DNA from: Candidatus Cybelea septentrionalis
GTDB taxonomy: Bacteria; Vulcanimicrobiota; Vulcanimicrobiia; Vulcanimicrobiales; Vulcanimicrobiaceae
Assembly (NCBI GenBank): GCA_003158175.1
Contig: PMHJ01000014.1
Span: forward strand, 18,661-82,660
DNA length: 64,000 nt
Direction: 5' to 3'
The notes under the pieces were generated by a model. That model was not told the DNA's origin and searched no databases. It saw only the letters and a list, made by a program, of their open reading frames with translations. The position numbers and the translations under genes are program-made. Shown here piece by piece: positions 15,449 through 24,914 of the stretch (the stretch's first letter is position 1; every line of letters begins with the position of its first letter).

Positions 15449-17005
15449 ATGACCGATCCTCGGATCGCCGCCATCCCCGACATCCATGGTCACGCCAAAG
15501 GCGAACACCGGCCTTTTACAGAGGAACGGCCGCTCGCGTATTCCGCGCGAATGCTCTTCCTATGGTTTTACCACGCCTGCCGCCGCTTATCTCCACGCTT
15601 TTTGATGGTTGCCGACCACGCCAACTATTTGACATTCGAGGATCCTGGAGCAGTCTCCACGGTCCGCCGGGCACTGAAGCTGGCACAGGCCGGCGACCTG
15701 ATCGGCGCGGCCGAAACGGCCGGCGTCGACCTTCCGCACGCCGCGGCCGTCTCAGAGGGAATGCGCCGAGGGATGCGCTTCGCGATCGGCGCTGAGATGG
15801 ATAACGATCCCCGCGCACGGCCCGATGCGCAGAACATCGTGGACGCACTGCGCCCCGACGGGATTATCCGTTCGGTGCACTTCGTTCCGATCCAGCATCC
15901 GGAAAAAGGGGCCGACTGGCCGTGGCCCTTTGACAGTGAGGAGTTTATCGACCTCTACGAGACGATAAGCACGGAGACGCTCTGGGAACTCTACACCGCT
16001 AAGTTATTTGACGATCTAGAGAAGCTGCCCACGCACATTGCCGGGCACTTCTACGTTCCGGCCACCCTCGGGCGCTGGCCCGCCCAAAAGACGCTCGAGC
16101 AATACGAGGATCGTCTGCTCGATATCTGCCATCAGCGAGGCGTGGCCGTCGAGATCAACACGCGATTCCTCTACCGCGACCGTCCCGAAGATCGCAAAAA
16201 GAAGTATCTCGAAGCTAATGCAAGACTGATCCGCAAGGCCAAAGCCCGCGGAGTCGGAATTGCGATCGGATCCGACGCGCACAGTCCGAAGGATCAGGGC
16301 AATGCGTTCGACGTCATCCTCGGCTTACTCGACGATGCGCACATCAACGAGTTGGTCTTTCCGGTCGCGGGGAGGTTGGCGCGGGTTGCGCTGCGCGCGA
16401 CGCGAGAACATCTGGAGGCGCAGGCCCAAGCCGGGCGCCAACCGGCCGTGCCGGGCAGCAGCATCACGGGTTATGGCCGGGCCGAGCTTGGATTGCCCGA
16501 AGAGGAGCCGGTCCATCGCGAAGGTGGCCGAGCCACGCGCGAGAGCGGGCCGAAAAAGCGCGCCGGCGACTCGGCTCGCACGTCGAAGCGCCCGACCGTC
16601 ACGACTCCGCCGGCTGCGAGCACATCTCGTCGCAGCGCCGAGTCGACATCGTCGGCGACCAAGGCAAAGGCGGCGCGCGTAGCTAAACCGCCCGCTCCCG
16701 AAAAGAAAAAGCCCGCGCGACCGCCGGCCGCAGCGGCCAAAGCAAAGAAGTCCGCGGTAAAGCCGTCGCGACCCGTCGCGAAAAAGGCCCCGCCCGCCCG
16801 CAAGAGCGTTACCAAGAAGAGCTCCAGCAAGAGCGGCGGAGGCAAGAAGGTCGCGAAAAAAGTCTCCAGCAAGAAGGCTCCCGTTCGTAAGAAGCCGGCT
16901 GCAAAGACCGCGGCACCGCGCCGCCCGGCGAAGCCGAAGCGGACTGCCGCCGCAGCCGCGAAGAAGAGCGTCAAAAAGAAAAAAACCGCGGCAAAGCGCC
17001 GCTAA
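15449..17005 (+). CDS. PHP-domain phosphoesterase with long histone H1-like Lys/Ala/Pro tail
   Basis: 518 residues from ATG 15449; the longer open frame upstream is the overlapped alkyltransferase gene. Residues 1-350 are a PHP metallo-phosphoesterase: DIHGHA (His13, His15), VADHANY, AEMD, AGHFY and GSDAHSP carry the metal ligands. From about residue 355 to the end the protein is low-complexity, rich in Lys, Ala, Pro, Arg and Ser, with repeated KK/AAK blocks like bacterial H1-like and AlgP tails that bind DNA. It follows the sigma/anti-sigma-alkyltransferase pair by 44 bases, suggesting an operon. PHP domains occur in HisJ phosphatases and in DNA polymerase X nucleases; the tail favours a nucleic-acid role, which is inference. 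Confidence 0.8.
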   Translation: MTDPRIAAIPDIHGHAKGEHRPFTEERPLAYSARMLFLWFYHACRRLSPRFLMVADHANYLTFEDPGAVSTVRRALKLAQAGDLIGAAETAGVDLPHAAAVSEGMRRGMRFAIGAEMDNDPRARPDAQNIVDALRPDGIIRSVHFVPIQHPEKGADWPWPFDSEEFIDLYETISTETLWELYTAKLFDDLEKLPTHIAGHFYVPATLGRWPAQKTLEQYEDRLLDICHQRGVAVEINTRFLYRDRPEDRKKKYLEANARLIRKAKARGVGIAIGSDAHSPKDQGNAFDVILGLLDDAHINELVFPVAGRLARVALRATREHLEAQAQAGRQPAVPGSSITGYGRAELGLPEEEPVHREGGRATRESGPKKRAGDSARTSKRPTVTTPPAASTSRRSAESTSSATKAKAARVAKPPAPEKKKPARPPAAAAKAKKSAVKPSRPVAKKAPPARKSVTKKSSSKSGGGKKVAKKVSSKKAPVRKKPAAKTAAPRRPAKPKRTAAAAAKKSVKKKKTAAKRR

Positions 17006-17033
17006 CACCCGTTTTTATATAGGGGACTGAGCC

Positions 17034-19061
17034 GTGGCGGATATCGTGCGCCTAAGAAATATCGCATTCGTTGGACCCCATCACGCGGGCAAGACGACGC
17101 TCGTCGAAGCGATCCTGGCCCATTGCGCCGCCATCGGACGACGCGGATCGATCGCCGACGGAACGACCGTCACCGATCACGAGCCCGAAGACGTAAAGCA
17201 CCTCCAATCAACGACGGTAGGCTTCGCGCATACTATGGCCGACGACGTCGACATCACCATCGTCGATGCGCCCGGGTTCATCGACTTCTTCGAAGAGACG
17301 AAACAGGTGCTCGCGGGCGTCGACGCAGCGATCGTGGTAGTCGAGGCGGATCCCGGTCGCGTCGTGCAGACGCAAGCGGTCGTGGACCACCTAGAGTCGG
17401 TGCGGATGCCGCATATTTTCGTGGTCAATAAGATGGATCGCCCCGGCGCGGATTTTGCCGGAACCCTGGCCGCTCTTCAGAGCGCCTATGGCCGGCACGT
17501 CGTCGCGGAACAGTTGCCTGTCGGCAGCGCCGAACAGTTCTCCGGCTACGTGGACCTGGCGCAAATGAAAGCCTATCGGTTCGATGCGGGCGAGGAACCC
17601 ATTCCCGCCGATTTGCAAGATCACGCCGGTCGCATGCACGCCGAACTGCTCGAAGCGATGGCGGACTTCGACGATCATTTATTGGAGGAACTGCTCGAAG
17701 GCGTTGAGCCGCCTCTCGAAGAGATCGAGCGCGATCTTTGCGCCGAATGCTCGCACGACCAAGTCGTTCCCGTGCTCGTTGCAGCCGGACTCTCGGGCGC
17801 CGGTGTCGCGGCACTCGTGCGCGCGATCGAAACGTGGCTGCCTTCGCCGGCAGACGCGTCGCAAGTGGATGCCGAAGGACGGCCAATCGAATCGGACCCC
17901 GGCGCGCCGGTCGTCGCGCGCGTCATCAAGACCAGCATTCACCCTCAGAGCGGGAAGCTATCGATCGTCCGAATTCTCTCGGGAACGATCAAAGCAGACG
18001 CAACTCTTACCAACATTGCTAAACGCGACGAAAAAGTACGGCTGGGCGGCCTCTATCGGCTCCAGGGAAAAAAACAGGAGCCGCTTGCCGAAGCGGTCTC
18101 CGGAATGATCGTCGCGCTCGCGCGCCTGGAATCGGTCTCGACCGGCGATACGCTCACTTCGAACGGGCACAAGGTGCTGTTGGCCCGCGTACCGGTCGCC
18201 GATCCGGTCTTCGCGGTTGCCGTAAAGCCGAAGGAACGAATCGACGAAGCCAAGATGTCGCAGATGATGGCCCGTATCGTCGACGAAGATCCGGCGCTTC
18301 GATTGGAGCGCGCGGAGGTTACGCACGAGCTGCTTCTGCTCGGCCGTGGAGAACAGCACGTTTCGATCGCGGTCGAGCGTCTCGCTCGCAAATATAAAGT
18401 CGAGGTTGAAACGGCCGCGCCGACGATTCCGTATCTGGAAACGATCACCGGCGGCACCGAGGTTCATTCGCGCTACAAACATCAGACCGGCGGCCACGGG
18501 CAGTTCGGCGACGTGTGGCTGCGGTTCGAACCACGCGAGCGAGGCGCCGGCGTCACCTTCGAAGACAAGATTGTCGGCGGCGTCGTGCCGCGACAGTTCA
18601 TCCCGGCCGTGGAAAAGGGGGTTCGCGAAGCGCTCGCCCACGGCCCGAACGGCAACCCGGTTACCGACATGCACGTGACCCTCTTCGACGGTCAGTATCA
18701 CGACGTAGATTCGAGCGAACAATCGTTCAAGACCGCGGCAAGCATGGGCGTGCGCGAAGCGCTCCCGAAGTGCAATCCGGTCGTGCTCGAACCGATCGCG
18801 CACGTGCGCGCGATCGTGCCGACGAGCTACACCTCGGCGGTCATTCAGCAGCTCACCGGCAAGCGAGGGCAGATCCTCGGCATGAACCCCGACGAGCGCG
18901 CCGGATTCGACATCGTCGAGGCCTACGTGCCGGCCGTCGAGCTTTCGCGCTACATCACCGAGCTACGCACCGCGACGCAAGGCTTGGGCACGTATTCGTG
19001 GCGCCACGAACGGTACGACCCGGTTCCAGGGAATAAAGTCGGACCGAAAGCCGCGGTCTAG
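17034..19061 (+). CDS. Elongation factor G-like translational GTPase (paralogue)
   Basis: A 675-residue translational GTPase. The P-loop is GPHHAGKTTL (residues 14-23), G3 is DAPG, G4 is NKMD, and EF-G domains II-V follow (QTGGHGQFGDVWLRFEPRERG in domain IV, then TYSWRHERYDPVPG at the end). Switch I lacks the canonical RGITI sequence (LQSTTVGF here), which marks this as an EF-G-like paralogue rather than housekeeping FusA. No ribosomal protein or tuf genes flank it. Role (translocation under stress, recycling or other) cannot be told. GTG 17034 has a GGGGA-like site upstream. Confidence 0.85.
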   Translation: MADIVRLRNIAFVGPHHAGKTTLVEAILAHCAAIGRRGSIADGTTVTDHEPEDVKHLQSTTVGFAHTMADDVDITIVDAPGFIDFFEETKQVLAGVDAAIVVVEADPGRVVQTQAVVDHLESVRMPHIFVVNKMDRPGADFAGTLAALQSAYGRHVVAEQLPVGSAEQFSGYVDLAQMKAYRFDAGEEPIPADLQDHAGRMHAELLEAMADFDDHLLEELLEGVEPPLEEIERDLCAECSHDQVVPVLVAAGLSGAGVAALVRAIETWLPSPADASQVDAEGRPIESDPGAPVVARVIKTSIHPQSGKLSIVRILSGTIKADATLTNIAKRDEKVRLGGLYRLQGKKQEPLAEAVSGMIVALARLESVSTGDTLTSNGHKVLLARVPVADPVFAVAVKPKERIDEAKMSQMMARIVDEDPALRLERAEVTHELLLLGRGEQHVSIAVERLARKYKVEVETAAPTIPYLETITGGTEVHSRYKHQTGGHGQFGDVWLRFEPRERGAGVTFEDKIVGGVVPRQFIPAVEKGVREALAHGPNGNPVTDMHVTLFDGQYHDVDSSEQSFKTAASMGVREALPKCNPVVLEPIAHVRAIVPTSYTSAVIQQLTGKRGQILGMNPDERAGFDIVEAYVPAVELSRYITELRTATQGLGTYSWRHERYDPVPGNKVGPKAAV

Positions 19062-19063
19062 GT

Positions 19064-20689
19064 TTGCGTTACATCCTAGCGGGTGCGTTAGCATTTGCGT
19101 TTGTGGCGTGCACGAAGACCGGCGGTGAGGTTGCTGCCGGGAGGCATTCGTGGACTAAACCCCGTGTGTTGCGCGTCGCCGTTCAGAGCGATCTCAAGAA
19201 TCTCAATCCGCTGCTCAACTCGAATACGACCGACGTTTTCGTCGACCGGTTGATGTTCGAGCCGCTCTTGAGCGCCGATCCGAAAGGAAATCCGGTGCCG
19301 ATGCTGGCGGCAGCCGTCCCGACGCTCGAAAACGGCGGAATCAGCCGGGACGGCCTGCGGATCACCTATCATTTGCGGCGAGGAACTCGTTGGACGGACG
19401 GCGTGCCGTTGACGTCGCGCGACGTCAAGTGGTCGTGGCAGGCGATCATGAACCCGGATAACAACGTCGTGTCGCGCCACGGCTACGACGTCGTCTCGAG
19501 CATCGACACGCCCGATCCCTATACCGCGGTCGTGCATCTCAAGCAGAAGTTCTCGCCGTTTGTCAACTCCTTTTTCGCCGAGAGCGATCAGCCATATATG
19601 ATCGCTCCGGCTCACGTTTTAGCGCAATACCCCAACCTCAATCAGGTATCGTTCAACAACAACCCGGACGTGAGCGACGGTCCCTTCAAGTTCGCCGAGT
19701 GGGCACGCGGCGATCACGTTACGCTCGAGCGCAACGATGCTTTTTTCATGGGAAGACCTGGCTTGCAGCGCATCGACGTCAAGATCATCCCCGACGAGGA
19801 GACGTCGGTCAACCTCTTGCGCACGCATGCGATCGATTATATGTTCCAGGCGTCGATCGAAACGTACCTGTCCTTGCGCGGCGTCCCCGACGTGCGGATA
19901 GTTTGGGTAAACGTCAACGGCTACTACTACCTCCAGATGAACTGCTCGACTCCGTTCCTGCGCGATCCGCGCGTGCGGCTGGCCGTCGCCTACGCGATCG
20001 ACAAGCAAGAGCTCGCGCAAAAGCTCGCGTACAACATGCAGTCGGTCGCCACGGAAGACATTCCCGATTGGATGTGGGCCTTCAACCCGCACGTTCGTTC
20101 CTATCCGCACGATCCGGCAATGGCGCGAAAGCTGCTGGGCGAAGCGGGCTGGTCACCAGGCCAGGACGGAATTATGCGCAAGAACGGGCAGCGGTTGGAT
20201 CTCCTCATGATTACGAATAACTCGAGCGCGACGCGCCGGCGCGAAGCAGTCGAAGTGCAGGCGATGTTACGGCAAGCCGGGATCGATTCCGAGATCAAGT
20301 ACTATCCCGGCGACGTGCTCTACGCGCCGGCAGGAATGGGCGGCATCCTACAGCTCGGCCGATTCGACATCACCGTCTCGGGATGGTATGCGGGCATCGA
20401 TCCCGACGACAGCACGCAGCTGCAGTGTCAGAATTTCCCGCCCGGCGGCTACAACTATTCACGCTATTGCACCCCCGACATGCAAGCCGCCCAGCAGGCC
20501 GCGCTGACGCACTACGATCGGCGGTCGCGCACCGCCGCCTACTATCGCATTCAAGAACTGCTGGCGCGAGACAATCCGGCCGTCTTCACGATGTGGCTGC
20601 GCCAAATGGAGCCGATCAGCGTCGATTTCAAAGGCTTCGCTCCGAATCCGGTCGTCGAGTCGTGGAACGCCTGGCAGTGGACCATTTAG
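19064..20689 (+). CDS. Peptide/solute-binding lipoprotein (SBP family 5)
   Basis: A 541-residue family 5 extracellular solute-binding protein of the OppA/DppA type. The N-terminus has a lipoprotein signal ending in AFVAC (Cys16), so it is lipid-anchored in the envelope. Family features are LNPLLNSNTTD, TYHLRRGTRWTDGVPLTSRDV and DVKIIPDEETSVNLLRTHAID. The start is TTG 19064, two bases after the EF-G-like stop. No ABC permease or ATPase genes are adjacent, so it works with a transporter encoded elsewhere. It overlaps nothing and is followed by pyrE after two bases. Confidence 0.9.
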   Translation: MRYILAGALAFAFVACTKTGGEVAAGRHSWTKPRVLRVAVQSDLKNLNPLLNSNTTDVFVDRLMFEPLLSADPKGNPVPMLAAAVPTLENGGISRDGLRITYHLRRGTRWTDGVPLTSRDVKWSWQAIMNPDNNVVSRHGYDVVSSIDTPDPYTAVVHLKQKFSPFVNSFFAESDQPYMIAPAHVLAQYPNLNQVSFNNNPDVSDGPFKFAEWARGDHVTLERNDAFFMGRPGLQRIDVKIIPDEETSVNLLRTHAIDYMFQASIETYLSLRGVPDVRIVWVNVNGYYYLQMNCSTPFLRDPRVRLAVAYAIDKQELAQKLAYNMQSVATEDIPDWMWAFNPHVRSYPHDPAMARKLLGEAGWSPGQDGIMRKNGQRLDLLMITNNSSATRRREAVEVQAMLRQAGIDSEIKYYPGDVLYAPAGMGGILQLGRFDITVSGWYAGIDPDDSTQLQCQNFPPGGYNYSRYCTPDMQAAQQAALTHYDRRSRTAAYYRIQELLARDNPAVFTMWLRQMEPISVDFKGFAPNPVVESWNAWQWTI

Positions 20690-20691
20690 GA

Positions 20692-21207
20692 ATGCAGGAA
20701 ATTGCGTGGCTGCGCAAGATCATCGTCGAGCGCGCGTTAACCCAGGGCGATTACATTCTCGCCGGCGGCAGCCCCAGCGACTACTACATCGACAAATTCC
20801 GGCTCTTCTCCGACCCGCAGGTCCTGCGGAAAATAGCTCGGCTCTTTACTCCGGTCATCGCGGAAATAAGTCCCGACCTGATTGCCGGCACCGAGCTCGG
20901 CGGCGTGGTCATCGCGACGGCGGTCTCACAGATGTCGGGAATTCCGATGATCGCGGTGCGCAAGAAACCCAAAGGCTACGGCGCCTTCGCAAACGAGTAC
21001 GTCGAGGGGCCGTATCACGCCGGCCAAAAAGCGTTGCTGCTCGAGGATGTCGTTACCAGCGGCACCGAGTTGCTTGCGGCCGCGTCGCGCCTGCAAGAGC
21101 TGGGCTTGATCGTCACGCCATATGCCGTCGTCAGCCGCGGGCTCTCTCCGGTGCGAGCGCTGATCGCGTTCTCGCTCCCTCGCAGCGAGCCGAAACTGGA
21201 GAATTAG
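20692..21207 (+). CDS. pyrE: Orotate phosphoribosyltransferase
   Basis: 171 residues from ATG 20692. It joins orotate and PRPP to make OMP in pyrimidine synthesis. The PRPP-binding loop is LLLEDVVTSGTELLAA, and the catalytic loop with KKPKGYGAFANEYVEG is also typical. It is slightly shorter than E. coli PyrE but within the range of the family. It follows the solute-binding protein gene by two bases, and no other pyr genes are close, so it may be co-transcribed from upstream. Confidence 0.85.
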   Translation: MQEIAWLRKIIVERALTQGDYILAGGSPSDYYIDKFRLFSDPQVLRKIARLFTPVIAEISPDLIAGTELGGVVIATAVSQMSGIPMIAVRKKPKGYGAFANEYVEGPYHAGQKALLLEDVVTSGTELLAAASRLQELGLIVTPYAVVSRGLSPVRALIAFSLPRSEPKLEN

Positions 21208-21217
21208 CGAAGTTCCA

Positions 21218-22654
21218 TTATTCGGTGTCCGGCGGCAGACCCGACGGGGTCTGATGCAGGAAGAATGACTGCGAGTGCTCAGAGGGGATTACGCGGAACG
21301 AGCGCGGCGTCTGGGAGAAATTGAGCGAATCGCCGATGCTCGCGGCACGCGTGTCGGGCACTTGCAGCGGCTTTAAGCCCCAGTTTAACTCGATGAACTT
21401 CAGAATGCTGGCCGTCTCGTATTGTGTATGCGAAATGTAGCCCGGCTGGCTCGACGAGGTCTCGCGCGCGTATGGCGAGACGATCAGCATCGGCACGCGG
21501 AAACCCAGGCCGCCCAGATCGTCGAAAAATGCCGGCGACTCGTGATCGTAAAATCCGCCATAGTCGTCCCACAGGATAACGATCGCACTGCTCTTCCAAT
21601 ATTTGCTCTTGCCGAGCGCATTAACGATCGACGCCACCCACGAGGGTCCGTAGTCGACGTCCTTACCCGCTTTGAGTTCCTGCGGGTGATCGGAGTTTAC
21701 GGCGTCGGGCGTTATCCAGGAGACGGCCGGAAGCCGACCCGCCGAAATGTCTTTGAAGATCAGCTTGTCGCTGAAAGTGACCTTCTTTCCCCACTCCGAA
21801 CTATATCGGACCGCTGAGATTGCGTCGAACGCGTTCCAGATCCCGGGCGTATCGCCGTTCGGCGGAGGCACGACCTTCTCCGTATAATACTTCCACGAAA
21901 TTTTGGCGGCGTCGAGCCGATCGCGCAGCGTCTCGTACTGCGTAAAGCAGGGAAAAGGTCCTTTCCCCGGCTCGTATTGCCCGGCGGTCGTAAAGAGCGA
22001 GGTCGTAGTAGTACTCGAGGAGTCACAACCCCACGGAAAGCCCGACGGATCGTCGATGATGCTTTCATACGAGTCGATCGCCGTTCCGCCGGCAATTAAA
22101 TCCTGATGCGCGGTAAAGCTTCCACTGCCTTGCGTTTGGTACATGTGGTCGGCGAGAACGTACTGTTGCGCGATGTCCCAATAGGGCGCGATCTGGGACG
22201 GATTGACGTACTGATATGGGTGCAAACAGGCGATCTTGCCGTTACCGGCCGGAATAGGATCGACGTCGAAGCCGTCCATGTTTCCATCGTCGTAATCGAT
22301 TTGAACGTCGCTGTACTTGTGACCGAAATCGTCGCCAACCGCCAGATTCCCCTCGGTCAGACTAACCTTCTCCTCGTGATAGATGGGGCACTGACTTTGA
22401 TCCGATGGGGGAACGGCCTCGGCTTCTCCGGTCGTCGTCCCATCCGCTCCGGGAAAGGTTGCGAACAGGTTATCGAACGTGCGATTCTCTTGAATCACGA
22501 CGACGACGTGCTTGATCGGGCTGCTGTTGTCGCTGGAAATGCGCTTCGCGGGAATCGGCGCGTACGAGCCGTTTGGCGAGCCGCTGCCGGAGCAGCCCGA
22601 GATTCCGACGGCTGCCACGATGAGGGTGAGCCGGGCGGCATTCCAAGCGCGCAT
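21218..22654 (-). CDS. Secreted phosphoesterase lipoprotein (PF04185, phospholipase C/acid phosphatase family)
   Basis: 478 residues. The signal peptide ends in a lipobox (GISGC, Cys21). The catalytic domain opens with HVVVVIQENRTFDNLF, the conserved metal/nucleophile region of the PF04185 phosphoesterases, and ends with VPMLIVSPYARE and HTQYETASILKFIE. Characterised members cleave phospholipids or act as acid phosphatases outside the cell. A second paralogue lies at 50062-51285. It is divergent from nothing close and convergent with pyrE (10 bases). Confidence 0.85.
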   Translation of the reverse strand: MRAWNAARLTLIVAAVGISGCSGSGSPNGSYAPIPAKRISSDNSSPIKHVVVVIQENRTFDNLFATFPGADGTTTGEAEAVPPSDQSQCPIYHEEKVSLTEGNLAVGDDFGHKYSDVQIDYDDGNMDGFDVDPIPAGNGKIACLHPYQYVNPSQIAPYWDIAQQYVLADHMYQTQGSGSFTAHQDLIAGGTAIDSYESIIDDPSGFPWGCDSSSTTTTSLFTTAGQYEPGKGPFPCFTQYETLRDRLDAAKISWKYYTEKVVPPPNGDTPGIWNAFDAISAVRYSSEWGKKVTFSDKLIFKDISAGRLPAVSWITPDAVNSDHPQELKAGKDVDYGPSWVASIVNALGKSKYWKSSAIVILWDDYGGFYDHESPAFFDDLGGLGFRVPMLIVSPYARETSSSQPGYISHTQYETASILKFIELNWGLKPLQVPDTRAASIGDSLNFSQTPRSFRVIPSEHSQSFFLHQTPSGLPPDTE

Positions 22655-22660
22655 CTCTAG

Positions 22661-23113
22661 CTAAAGCGAAGCCAAGACTTCGTCGGCATGTTCGTCGACG
22701 TTGACCCTCGGCCAAACCTTGACGATCTGGCCGTTGCCGTCGATTAAGAAGGTCGAACGCGCGATGCCTTTGCTCTTCTTCCCGTACATATTCTTTTCGA
22801 CGATTACGCCGAAGGCGTCGCAGAGCTTCGATTCGGTGTCGGCCAACAGCTCGAACGGAATCGAGAACTTCTCCTTGAAGCGCCGATGCGACTCGGCCGA
22901 ATCCCGGCTGACGCCCACGATCCGCGCTTTCTTCTCTTGAAACTGCGGATAGAGATCGCGAAACTGCGAGGCTTCGCTGGTGCAGCCCGGCGTGTCGTCC
23001 TTGGGATAGAAATAGAGAATCAGCGGGCCGCCGAGGAGGTCGGTCGTCGTCAGTTGGGCTCCTCGATCGTCCAGTAGCGTGACGGCGGGAAGCCGGTCGC
23101 CTTCACCAAGCAA
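22661..23113 (-). CDS. bcp: Thioredoxin-dependent peroxiredoxin (Bcp/PrxQ)
   Basis: A 150-residue atypical peroxiredoxin. The peroxidatic Cys is in PKDDTPGCTSEASQFRD, the PrxQ/Bcp signature. A resolving Cys may be the one in KLCDAFGV. It reduces H2O2 and organic peroxides with thioredoxin. TTG 23113 has AAAGGA seven bases upstream, which supports that start. It lies six bases before the secreted phosphoesterase gene, so the two may share a transcript, and it is divergent from a methyltransferase gene. Confidence 0.9.
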   Translation of the reverse strand: MLGEGDRLPAVTLLDDRGAQLTTTDLLGGPLILYFYPKDDTPGCTSEASQFRDLYPQFQEKKARIVGVSRDSAESHRRFKEKFSIPFELLADTESKLCDAFGVIVEKNMYGKKSKGIARSTFLIDGNGQIVKVWPRVNVDEHADEVLASL

Positions 23114-23136
23114 GATTTCATCCTTTCGCGAAGATC

Positions 23137-23712
23137 GTGGGGGTGACTGCTCATCCGTTGGCCGTGAGCCTCATCGAGCACCTGCGAGGCGCGCCGGAAA
23201 TCCGTGTCCTGGAGTTCGCTTGCGGCTCGGGGCGTAACACCAGGGCCCTTCGCGAAGCGGGATTCGACGTCGCCTCAATCGACGATCGCGCCGCCGCATC
23301 GGAAGCGCCATTTGCCGGCGTCCACGGCAGATTCGCGGCCGCGATCTCGACTCACGGGCTGCTCCACGGCACGCCGGAGATAATCGGCGGACACCTCTTG
23401 CAGATCGCGCGGCTTCTGCGCAGGAACGGAGCGCTCTATGCAACCTTTGGATCCATCCGCGATGCGCGATTCGGCCGGGGAGAGCCCATCGACGCTTCGA
23501 CCTTCGCACCGGCCGAAGGCGACGAGCGCGGCGTAGCGCACGCTTTTTTCAGTCGCGACCAGATGCGAGCGCTGCTCGATCCCTATTTCGCGGTCGAATC
23601 GTTGGAGGAATTTGATGCCGATGAAATCGCGGGATCGTGGGCCCATCGAGAACGCCCACTCTCCGGCGCCGTCCACTGGTTCGCGGTCGCGAGGAGGCTG
23701 TACGGCTCCTAA
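23137..23712 (+). CDS. Class I SAM-dependent methyltransferase
   Basis: A 191-residue methyltransferase of the UbiE/tellurite-resistance type fold. The SAM motif is VLEFACGSGRNTRALREAGF, followed by an acidic VASIDD strand and a later LLRRNGALYATFGS segment. Substrate is unknown. GTG 23137 or 23143 are both possible starts. It overlaps the convergent small membrane protein by four bases and is divergent from bcp. Confidence 0.8.
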   Translation: MGVTAHPLAVSLIEHLRGAPEIRVLEFACGSGRNTRALREAGFDVASIDDRAAASEAPFAGVHGRFAAAISTHGLLHGTPEIIGGHLLQIARLLRRNGALYATFGSIRDARFGRGEPIDASTFAPAEGDERGVAHAFFSRDQMRALLDPYFAVESLEEFDADEIAGSWAHRERPLSGAVHWFAVARRLYGS

Positions 23713-23918
23713 GGCAAGATAAAGGCAGCGATAAACGCGACGATCAGGCCGGCGGCCACGATGCCGGCGGCCGTCACGTGAGTTATCGGCTGGCGGACGT
23801 GATGGTGCGGGTTTTCGCGCACCGCCTTTTCGTGGCGGTGCAGCGGGATGTAAACCGCCGCGATGGCGATGAGCACGACGAGCGGAGGGACGATGTACTT
23901 CAGCGGATGATGCATCAT
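23709..23918 (-). CDS. Small two-helix membrane protein
   Basis: A 69-residue protein with two membrane helices (YIVPPLVVLIAIAAVYIPL and VTAAGIVAAGLIVAFIAAFIL) separated by a His/Arg-rich loop (HRHEKAVRENPHHHVRQP). I chose ATG 23918, five bases after the thiG stop, rather than the longer frame that runs inside thiG. No family is recognised. Position suggests it is transcribed with the thiamine genes, though a role in thiamine synthesis is not evident. The His cluster could bind metal. Confidence 0.6.
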   Translation of the reverse strand: MMHHPLKYIVPPLVVLIAIAAVYIPLHRHEKAVRENPHHHVRQPITHVTAAGIVAAGLIVAFIAAFILP

Positions 23919-23923
23919 CGCAG

Positions 23924-24712
23924 TTATGGAGCCTGCGTCGCAATCAAATCCTGCATGGGACTCGAAGCGTTGGCGTACAGGCGCTTGGGCATCCGTCTGG
24001 CGAGGAAGGCTTGACGGCCCGCGATCACGGCATGGTTCATGGCGCGCGCCATTCGGACCGGATCGCCCGCTCCAGCAATTCCCGTGTTCATCAGCAGCGC
24101 GTCGATGCCGAGTTCCATGGCCAACGCAGCGTCGGAGGCGGTGCCGACGCCGGCGTCGACGATGACGGGAACTCCCGCGCGCTCTTTGATGATCCGGATC
24201 GAATAGGGGTTGCAGACCCCGAGGCCGCTGCCGATCGGAGCCGCGAGCGGCATGACCGCGGCACAGCCCATCTCTTCGAGCTGCCTGCACGCAATCGGAT
24301 CGTCGCCGATGTACGGAAGAACCGTGAATCCGTCGGCGACCAGCTGCTCGGCCGCGGCCAGCGTCCCGCGGGTATCGGGATACAGCGTCTGCGCGTCGCC
24401 GATCACTTCGAGTTTGATCAGATCCGTCGCGAGCAGCTCGCGTGCCAAGTGTGCGGTCACGATCGCGTCTTTCGCCGTGTAGCAGCCCGCGGTATTCGGC
24501 AGAATCGTAAACCGGTTGCGGTCGATGTAATCGAGCATCGTTCGTCCTTGCCGGTCGTCGAGGCTGATGCGCCGGATCGCCACCGTCACCATCGCGGCGC
24601 CGCTGGCCGCATGCGCCGCCTGCATAACTTCCATCGACGGATACTTTCCGGTTCCGACGATGAGGCGCGATGCAAGTTCCAGCGCGCCGACGCGCAGCGA
24701 ATCCTTTTCCAC
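23924..24712 (-). CDS. thiG: Thiazole synthase ThiG
   Basis: A TIM-barrel thiazole synthase of 262 residues from GTG 24712, which sits one base after the thiS stop. Typical segments are [37 protein letters not shown] and [17 protein letters not shown]. ThiG forms the thiazole phosphate from DXP, ThiS-thiocarboxylate and dehydroglycine made by ThiO. It is the third gene of thiO-thiS-thiG. The longer upstream frame overlaps thiS and is rejected. Confidence 0.93.
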   Translation of the reverse strand: MEKDSLRVGALELASRLIVGTGKYPSMEVMQAAHAASGAAMVTVAIRRISLDDRQGRTMLDYIDRNRFTILPNTAGCYTAKDAIVTAHLARELLATDLIKLEVIGDAQTLYPDTRGTLAAAEQLVADGFTVLPYIGDDPIACRQLEEMGCAAVMPLAAPIGSGLGVCNPYSIRIIKERAGVPVIVDAGVGTASDAALAMELGIDALLMNTGIAGAGDPVRMARAMNHAVIAGRQAFLARRMPKRLYANASSPMQDLIATQAP

Positions 24713-24713
24713 G

Positions 24714-24914
24714 CTAGCCGCCCGCCACTGCGGTGATAATTTCCACACGGTCGCCGTCGCGCAGACGATCGGTGTCGTACTCCGCTCGCCGGACGACACG
24801 ATCGTTGCGAGCGACGGCTATCCCCGCGCGGGGAGAGCCTAGCAACTCAAGCAGGGCGCTGACCGTGAGCTCGTCGGGCAGGTCGCGCAGATGCCCGTTG
24901 ATTGTTGCCTTCAC
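24714..24914 (-). CDS. thiS: Sulfur carrier protein ThiS
   Basis: A 66-residue beta-grasp ubiquitin-like protein ending in the required Gly-Gly (ITAVAGG), the site of adenylation and thiocarboxylation. It carries sulfur to thiazole synthase. GTG 24914 overlaps the thiO stop, giving tight coupling of thiO, thiS and thiG. The open frame extends far upstream inside thiO in another phase, but only the last 66 codons resemble ThiS. No thiF gene is in the window. Confidence 0.9.
   Translation of the reverse strand: MKATINGHLRDLPDELTVSALLELLGSPRAGIAVARNDRVVRRAEYDTDRLRDGDRVEIITAVAGG

Noticed and set aside
16325-17008. Long minus-strand open frame rich in Leu/Arg/Gly
   Set aside because: It is the shadow of the Lys/Ala-rich tail of the PHP protein; composition mirrors that repeat.
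18521-18536. T-loop-like GGTTCGAACC suggesting a tRNA
   Set aside because: It lies within the EF-G-like coding frame, with no acceptor stem or anticodon arm around it.
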